DNA from: a virus
Direction: 5' to 3' (one strand)
DNA length: 64,000 nt
IMG/VR virus record: IMGVR_UViG_3300032288_004617
Coordinates: 19,541-83,540 of that record
Shown: in pieces, positions 59,620-64,000 of the stretch
Layout of the letters: every line of letters starts with the position of its first letter
Position numbering within the stretch: the stretch's first letter is position 1
The notes under the pieces: generated by a model
Told to the model about the DNA's origin: nothing
What the model saw: only the letters and a program-made list of their open reading frames with translations
Databases searched by the model: none
Made by a program: the position numbers and the translations under genes

Positions 59620-60429
59620 ATGAAGACATTGATTATTTCATTTGTCCTACTTATCAACTGTAGCTTGGCCCAATTTTGTGGGCCTTCTACTTTTGTAGGA
59701 CTTTTGTCACCTAATAATACAGATCAAATTACACCTGCTACAGGAAATGGTCTTAGACCTTATTGGAAATTTAAAGCTTTTGCAGGATGTACTTATACAT
59801 TTCAAACTTGTGGACTAACTTCTACAGATACAGAGTTAGAATTAATGTCCACTAGTGCTTTAGATTTTAATGATGACTACTGTTCTCTACAATCTTATAT
59901 CAGTTGGAAATGTCTTGTAGATGGGACTTACATAATCTTTCTGACAAGATATAGAAGTGGTACATGTAAAGTATTAAATCAAGATGTCTCTTTAAAGTAT
60001 AAAACAGATTGTGTCATTCTTCCAATAGAGTTAGCTTCATTCACTGTTAGAAATGAAAATGGTTCAAACTTACTGAAATGGACCACCTACTCTGAGGATC
60101 GATCAGATTATTTTTCTGTCGAAAGATATGATGGTTTTTGGGAATCTATTGTAAATGTAGATGCAGCAGGATATTCTCACCACACATTGAATTACAGCTA
60201 CTTAGATAATACTTTTAGCAATGGATGTGTAAATTACTACAGACTTAGAATGGTTGATATTAATGGAGAAGATAAAATATCCGATATTGAGTCAATAGAT
60301 AATACAGAAATATCAGAACATCTAGTAAAAGTTGTAAACTTGGAAGGAAAAGAAGTGAATATGAATGAAAAAGGGGTACTTATACTTATATATTCAACCG
60401 GAACAACAAAAATAATTTATAATTTATAA
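59620..60429 (+). CDS. Secreted protein with type IX-like C-terminal sorting domain
   Basis: This is a 269-residue protein with four parts. A signal peptide ends at SLA (residues 1-17). Residues ~20-131 are Cys-rich, with FCGPSTFVGLLSP, CTYTFQTCG and SWKCLVDGTYIIFLTRYRSG, a layout typical of the PPC-like adhesion or coat domains of Bacteroidota. Residues ~134-226 (LPIELASFTV, LLKWTTYSEDRSDYFSVERY, YYRLRMVDINGEDK) are the Fn3-like segment found before sorting domains. Residues 233-269 (VKVVNLEGKEVNMNEKG, VLILIYSTGTTKIIYN) look like a type A sorting domain. A phage protein shipped to the host surface by the host's own secretion system is implied; exclusion of other phages is one idea. Confidence 0.7.
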   Translation: MKTLIISFVLLINCSLAQFCGPSTFVGLLSPNNTDQITPATGNGLRPYWKFKAFAGCTYTFQTCGLTSTDTELELMSTSALDFNDDYCSLQSYISWKCLVDGTYIIFLTRYRSGTCKVLNQDVSLKYKTDCVILPIELASFTVRNENGSNLLKWTTYSEDRSDYFSVERYDGFWESIVNVDAAGYSHHTLNYSYLDNTFSNGCVNYYRLRMVDINGEDKISDIESIDNTEISEHLVKVVNLEGKEVNMNEKGVLILIYSTGTTKIIYNL

Positions 60430-60472
60430 TTTAATTGAAATATAATTATTACTTTTACAAAAAAATAAAAAC

Positions 60473-60742
60473 ATGGAGACATTATTAGGAAATAAAGTGT
60501 TGGTAAAAGGAGATGATCCAACAATTACAGAGTCAGGTATTTTATTAGAGATGCCAAACCCTTCTCAAAAACAAAGACCTGAAACAGGAGAGATTGTTTT
60601 AGTTGGAACAAAGCTAGAATATGACTTAAAAGTTGGAGATAAAATCCACTTCAATAAAATGGCAGCAAAAGAGTTTCACCACAATGGTAAGGACTATCTG
60701 ATTATAGCTGGAGGAGATATTAATGGATTTTTTGAAAAGTAA
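60473..60742 (+). CDS. GroES-like co-chaperonin
   Basis: This 89-residue protein has GNKVLVKGDDPTITESGILL (a start plus mobile-loop region), GEIVLVGTKLEYDLKVGDKI and GKDYLIIAGGDINGFFEK, aligning with Cpn10. Phage co-chaperonins such as T4 gp31 replace GroES to help fold capsid protein. No Cpn60 gene is in the window, so it probably works with host GroEL. Confidence 0.85.
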   Translation: METLLGNKVLVKGDDPTITESGILLEMPNPSQKQRPETGEIVLVGTKLEYDLKVGDKIHFNKMAAKEFHHNGKDYLIIAGGDINGFFEK

Positions 60743-60747
60743 TTAGT

Positions 60748-61038
60748 ATGTCAAAGAAATTATTATGTGTAGATGCAACTCCTGGTAAGGGGACATCTAA
60801 CTTTGAAAATTGGATTGTTGAAGGAGAGGTTTACACTTTAAGAGCTACAACAGGCTCTTTAGTCAATGAACAAGGTGTTTTACTCAAGGAGATTAAAAAT
60901 CCACCTGTATTTATCAAAGAACTAGCAGGAAGAGTGGAACCATCTTTTGCACGCAAACGTTTTGTAGAGGTTGATGATGCTATGAACTTAATGGAAGAGT
61001 CAAGTGCTGTAAAAGAAGAAAACTTAATTTTGAATTAA
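60748..61038 (+). CDS. Small SH3-like protein
   Basis: This 96-residue protein is strand-rich in its first 70 residues (CVDATPGKGTSNFENWIVEG; EVYTLRATTGSLV) with ARKRFVEVDDA before an acidic tail. It resembles small SH3-like phage proteins of unknown role. It is 5 bp after the co-chaperonin gene and one base before thymidylate synthase. Confidence 0.65.
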   Translation: MSKKLLCVDATPGKGTSNFENWIVEGEVYTLRATTGSLVNEQGVLLKEIKNPPVFIKELAGRVEPSFARKRFVEVDDAMNLMEESSAVKEENLILN

Positions 61039-61039
61039 T

Positions 61040-61990
61040 ATGGCTTGGATAGATAGTTTATATGAAACGGCAATATGGGATGTCCTACGAAATGGGTATA
61101 GATATCCAGATCCTAATAGAGAAGGTGTAAATAGATTTGAAATACCAAGCTATACATTTAGATATGAATTGGAAGACAAAGAATTACCTATAATAACTCT
61201 TAGGAAAATCTTTTACAAAGGAGCAATCAATGAGCTAATATGCTTTTTGAATGGATTTACAGATGTAAAGGAATATTGGAAAAGAGGTGTTAATTTTTGG
61301 GACAAGGATGTTGCCAATTTCAATAACACATCTGTTGAAGAACTAAGAGCAAATCCAGAAGCAAAAACTGACATGGGAGCAATTTACCCTTTTCAATGGA
61401 GGAATCCTGAGAGTGATCAAATTGCAAAGCTTATCTATACAATGGTGAATAATCCAATGTCTACAAGCTTAATTGTAAACTCTTGGGACCATAAGCAATT
61501 AAAAAACATGTGCTTACCTCCATGCCACTATTCTTTCCAGATCATCTGTTTTCCTAGTGAAAAACATGGATATGAATTTGAATTACATTGGTCCCAAAGA
61601 TCAACAGACCTATACTTAGGATTTCCAACAAACATAATCTTCTACACAGTTCTTTGTAAATTATTAGAACTTTTTACAGGATATAAAGCAAAAGCTGTAG
61701 TGGGAGATTTAAAAAATGTCCACTTGTATGATAACCAATATAGTGCTGCAACAGAAATCTCTTTGAGAAATCCATTTGTGCATAAATCTGCGACATTGGA
61801 AATACAAGAGGAATTAAAAAATATGCTTGAAAATTCTAATGCAATTATTAAGTCTATGGATTATAATAGCTTCATCACTTTCTTAAATGTTGTATTAGGT
61901 CTTTTAACTGATGAGATGTTCCAGGTGAATAATTATGAGAGTCATCCAGCATTAAAAGTAGAAATGTTAGCACACACAATTGATAAATAA
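61040..61990 (+). CDS. thyA: Thymidylate synthase
   Basis: This is a 316-residue protein. ThyA signatures are present: LPIITLRKIFYKGAINELIC at the N terminus, the active-site LPPCHYSFQ (Cys162), SQRSTDLYLGFPTNI and VVGDLKNVHLYDNQ (equivalent of the G-D-x-H-x-Y motif). It makes dTMP from dUMP with methylene tetrahydrofolate. Phages carry it to support DNA synthesis or to allow modified pyrimidines. It is somewhat longer than bacterial ThyA (~264 residues) because of insertions. No hydroxymethylase-specific substitution can be judged by eye. Confidence 0.9.
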   Translation: MAWIDSLYETAIWDVLRNGYRYPDPNREGVNRFEIPSYTFRYELEDKELPIITLRKIFYKGAINELICFLNGFTDVKEYWKRGVNFWDKDVANFNNTSVEELRANPEAKTDMGAIYPFQWRNPESDQIAKLIYTMVNNPMSTSLIVNSWDHKQLKNMCLPPCHYSFQIICFPSEKHGYEFELHWSQRSTDLYLGFPTNIIFYTVLCKLLELFTGYKAKAVVGDLKNVHLYDNQYSAATEISLRNPFVHKSATLEIQEELKNMLENSNAIIKSMDYNSFITFLNVVLGLLTDEMFQVNNYESHPALKVEMLAHTIDK

Positions 61991-61994
61991 TAAA

Positions 61995-62273
61995 ATGTAT
62001 AAAGCAAAAAACGACAGTTGGGATGAATTACATTCCATTATAGATAAAATTGAAAGTTTAGATCCAAACGACTTTGAGGAAAGGCTTTCTGAAATTGAGA
62101 ACAAAAAAAGATTCTCTGTAATTATTGACAGAAATTCTTGCTTCATAGTATTAGAAGCTGATGATAATACAGTTGAAATTGCATCTGCAATTAAAGACAC
62201 AAAAAAGGAAGCTGTAGTGTTGGCCCTTAATGATTTTTTTAACTTCTATAAATTCTTAACTTATGAAGACTAG
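61995..62273 (+). CDS. Small acidic protein after thymidylate synthase
   Basis: This 92-residue protein starts at the ATG at 61995 (MYKAKNDSWDEL). It is helical and acidic (IESLDPNDFEERLSEIENKK) with a beta stretch (RFSVIIDRNSCFIVLE). No family is recognised. Confidence 0.6.
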   Translation: MYKAKNDSWDELHSIIDKIESLDPNDFEERLSEIENKKRFSVIIDRNSCFIVLEADDNTVEIASAIKDTKKEAVVLALNDFFNFYKFLTYED

Positions 62274-62382
62274 TAAAATATTTGTAAATCTACTTCTTTT
62301 ATTTTGGACGTGGAATCACTTCCCAATACTTGTTGGGACATTTAGAGAGGATAGATATAATTACATACATATAATTAAATAA
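62263..62382 (+). CDS. 39-residue membrane peptide
   Basis: A short frame opens at the ATG at 62263 and ends at 62382. It overlaps the previous gene by 11 bp and ends one base before the next. It has KTSKIFVNLLLLFWTW, a single hydrophobic segment, and a basic tail. Overlapping starts and stops on both sides favour a real coupled gene, but it is short. Confidence 0.4.
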   Translation: MKTSKIFVNLLLLFWTWNHFPILVGTFREDRYNYIHIIK

Positions 62383-62383
62383 T

Positions 62384-62641
62384 ATGATGTCAGAATACGA
62401 AGAGGAAATACAAAAGAAGATTGGACTAGCTGTAATGCAAATGCATTCCCTAAATAAGACTGCAGGGAATGAAGTTGAACTTACTAATAGAGCCACATTT
62501 ATTGAGACTCTATTACTTGAGTGGGACAATCATATTGATAATCAAATTAATACATTATGGAAAAGCTTTACAGAAAATTACGCAACGGAAGATATCAAGA
62601 AGTCGATAGAAACCTATCACTTAATCAGGAAATCCTCTTAA
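62384..62641 (+). CDS. Small helical protein
   Basis: This 85-residue charged helical protein (MMSEYEEEIQKKIGLAVMQM) has a coil-like helix (RATFIETLLLEWDNHIDNQI). It overlaps the next gene by 85 bp, so translation is probably coupled. No family is recognised. Confidence 0.55.
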   Translation: MMSEYEEEIQKKIGLAVMQMHSLNKTAGNEVELTNRATFIETLLLEWDNHIDNQINTLWKSFTENYATEDIKKSIETYHLIRKSS

Positions 62642-63006
62642 GCTGTGCATTCCGATATTGTCTAGGAAGAAAAACTTACGTAACAAGTAGTTGTGTTGAG
62701 GAACTATTAAGACTTTCTGATGTACTCCCTGACACCTTTAAATACAGGACTGTGAAGGAAATCAAAGAAGCAGAAGTAGAAGATAATCTTGGTATGGCTA
62801 TGGATGCAGAAGGTTGGCTTAAGTTAGCAGACTTTTGGACACCTGAAAAAAGATTTTCCCTAGAAGCTAATAAATATAAAACAGATGAATGGATTTATGT
62901 AGATGAAGCTTACGAATCAAACGGAATCTACTACTCCATAGAAGGACACCAGGAGTATCACACCGTCCGGAACATCAAATCAAAAAATAAATCTTATAAT
63001 TTTTAA
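62557..63006 (+). CDS. Unknown protein overlapping preceding gene
   Basis: This 149-residue protein has its first 28 residues overlapping the previous gene in another frame. It is basic at the start (YRKLRNGRYQEVDRN) and mixed alpha/beta, ending in a basic tail. It closes the unit before a terminator. No family is recognised. Confidence 0.55.
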   Translation: MEKLYRKLRNGRYQEVDRNLSLNQEILLSCAFRYCLGRKTYVTSSCVEELLRLSDVLPDTFKYRTVKEIKEAEVEDNLGMAMDAEGWLKLADFWTPEKRFSLEANKYKTDEWIYVDEAYESNGIYYSIEGHQEYHTVRNIKSKNKSYNF

Positions 63007-63014
63007 AAATAATT

Positions 63015-63036
63015 TCCCCTTCATAGGGGATTTTTT
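63015..63036 (+). terminator. Rho-independent terminator
   Basis: Stem TCCCCT/AGGGGA with a 4-base loop followed by six T, directly after the 149-residue gene. Confidence 0.85.
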
Positions 63037-63048
63037 ATTTTAATTGTA

Positions 63049-63056
63049 TATATTTG
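63049..63056 (+). promoter_or_regulatory. Promoter -7 box after terminator
   Basis: TATATTTG, a full match, but the -33 position falls in the terminator and has no TTTG. The ATG at 63072 follows by 15 bp. Confidence 0.45.
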
Positions 63057-63071
63057 TAGAAAATAAAAATC

Positions 63072-63779
63072 ATGGAAAACAAATTAGTATTACCAAAGAA
63101 GTATAAAGCAAGAGAAGAGAGGTTTGAAAAGTACAACGGAATGGAGAAACTTTCATACTCTCAAATAGGATCATTCACAGATCCATTATATAGAAATGAC
63201 TATATTCGTCAATACATGTTCGGAATACCTTCTGAGGGGACAATATGGACAGATTTCGGATCAGCTGTTGGAGAATACATAGAGACAAACGGAGCTACTT
63301 GTAGCCCTCTATTAAATGAAGAATCTATTGCTTCACTAAAAGCTATTCCTCGTCCTAAAAAAGCTGCATACGAATATCCTATTGCTGTTGTCGTAGACAC
63401 ACCTGAAGGAGACTTAGTTATTGAAGGCTATATTGATGAGTTAGAATACGTATCAGACACAGAAGTTATTGTCCGAGATTTTAAAACAGGAAACATAGAC
63501 AAGAAAGTGGAACAATATGCAAGTGATGACTACCAACAAACAACCCTGTATTCATATCACATGGAAACTGAAGGATATAAAGTTGTTGACTCTTGCGTTC
63601 TTCTCCTTTCTAGAAAAGGAAACGGATTCCCAAAATATCCTGTAAGACTTGAGAACAAATCTGTTCACATCCCAACACCTTATTCAAAAGAACGTGCAGA
63701 GAAATACTTCAACAAAGTTAGAAAAACTGCAAAGGAAATCTCAGACATGTATAAAGTGTTTTTAAAACTAAACTCATGA
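63072..63779 (+). CDS. PD-(D/E)XK nuclease, RecB/Cas4-like
   Basis: This is a 235-residue protein with the nuclease motifs GYIDEL (Asp122), VIVRDFKTGN (D136-x-K138) and QTTLYSYH (QxxxY-type motif, residues ~156-160). It lacks the four-Cys iron-sulfur cluster of Cas4. Such nucleases act in recombination or end processing in phage replication blocks. It overlaps the next gene by 4 bp. Confidence 0.85.
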   Translation: MENKLVLPKKYKAREERFEKYNGMEKLSYSQIGSFTDPLYRNDYIRQYMFGIPSEGTIWTDFGSAVGEYIETNGATCSPLLNEESIASLKAIPRPKKAAYEYPIAVVVDTPEGDLVIEGYIDELEYVSDTEVIVRDFKTGNIDKKVEQYASDDYQQTTLYSYHMETEGYKVVDSCVLLLSRKGNGFPKYPVRLENKSVHIPTPYSKERAEKYFNKVRKTAKEISDMYKVFLKLNS

Positions 63780-64000
63780 AACTAGAAGCCGGACAGAAAT
63801 TCAAAGACGAACATGGTGAAATCCTCACCATTGTTTCTGTCGTTGAAAAAGACATAGACAAATATGGAACCGTATATGCATCCTCCTCAAAAGAAACATC
63901 TTCAGCATACACAAAACTAAATAACGAAGATTCAGAACATCACGGAACAATTCCATTCTTCCTAGAAACATTCTTAGAAAACACTACATATGTACAAGAT
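63776..64000 (+). CDS. Unknown protein, cut by window end
   Basis: This frame starts at the ATG at 63776, overlapping the nuclease gene by 4 bp, and runs past the window, giving 75 residues so far. The beginning (MKLEAGQKFKDEHGEIL) is strand-rich like a small SH3 or TUDOR-type fold. No family can be named from the fragment. Confidence 0.6.
   Translation, partial: MKLEAGQKFKDEHGEILTIVSVVEKDIDKYGTVYASSSKETSSAYTKLNNEDSEHHGTIPFFLETFLENTTYVQD

Noticed and set aside
60434-60457. Promoter before the co-chaperonin gene
   Set aside because: A TACTTTTA box exists, but the nearest TTG is only about 12 bp upstream, far from the 19-20 bp seen elsewhere.
1-64000. tRNA genes or CRISPR arrays
   Set aside because: No intergenic gap is long enough for an array, and no cloverleaf-like sequence was seen in the gaps; none exceeds about 200 bp.

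Overview
This window is one continuous piece of a double-stranded DNA phage genome. There is no rRNA, no tRNA, no CRISPR array and no host housekeeping cluster. It is AT-rich, almost fully coding, and split into two divergent blocks that meet at about 51.06-51.16 kb. The host is very probably a member of the Bacteroidota, most likely a flavobacterium. Promoters match the Bacteroidota form (TTTG, 19-20 bp, TAnnTTTG), starts are preceded by A-rich leaders rather than Shine-Dalgarno sequences, and one gene (59620-60429) encodes a small secreted protein built like a Bacteroidota type IX secretion cargo. The virion genes (large terminase, portal, capsid, two IHF-like proteins, adaptor-like proteins and a 2318-residue muzzle-like tail protein with a KGMNRD-type N terminus) most resemble crAss-like podoviruses and related Cellulophaga phages. 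That placement is an inference from motifs and gene order, not from a search.

Minus strand, read from 51 kb down to 1 (virion and lysis). 51.1-48.9 kb: small genes, including an IHF/HU-like protein and a Cys-rich protein. 48.9-41.1 kb: head module of terminase, portal, acidic scaffold candidate and major capsid protein. 41.0-37.05 kb: an unknown protein, an adaptor-like protein and a large 748-residue virion protein. 36.9-22.6 kb: receptor-binding region with two tandem paralogous spikes, three beta-helix fibres and small accessory genes. 22.6-19.66 kb: compact lysis cassette of class-4 holin-like protein, patatin-like phospholipase, small two-helix holin candidate, lipoprotein with a C-terminal membrane helix (unimolecular-spanin topology) and a YkuD-like cell-wall enzyme. 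19.6-15.9 kb: Cys-rich tail proteins, one with collagen-like repeats. 15.8-1 kb: neck/tail proteins, second IHF-like protein, muzzle-like giant, tail lysozyme, and four Lys- or Ala-rich proteins that look like packaged cargo.

Plus strand, 51.2-64 kb (replication and metabolism). It carries a divergent miniature family-A polymerase-like protein, a RecA-like recombinase, an HNH nuclease, a DUF3310-type protein, a PhoH-like ATPase, an SSB-like protein ending in DDELPF, a metallophosphoesterase, a NUMOD4-HNH homing endonuclease, the type IX-like secreted protein, a GroES-like co-chaperonin, thymidylate synthase, a PD-(D/E)XK nuclease and several small unknown genes.

Transcription looks modular. 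Hairpin terminators are followed at once by a new promoter in several gaps, and two gaps (33.3 and 37.0 kb) are near-copies of one terminator-promoter cassette. Late minus-strand promoters share TAAATTTG with a 20-bp spacer, while most other promoters use a 19-bp spacer and a more variable -7 box. No phage RNA polymerase is recognisable in this window. All functional statements rest on motif reading by eye; no database search was run.
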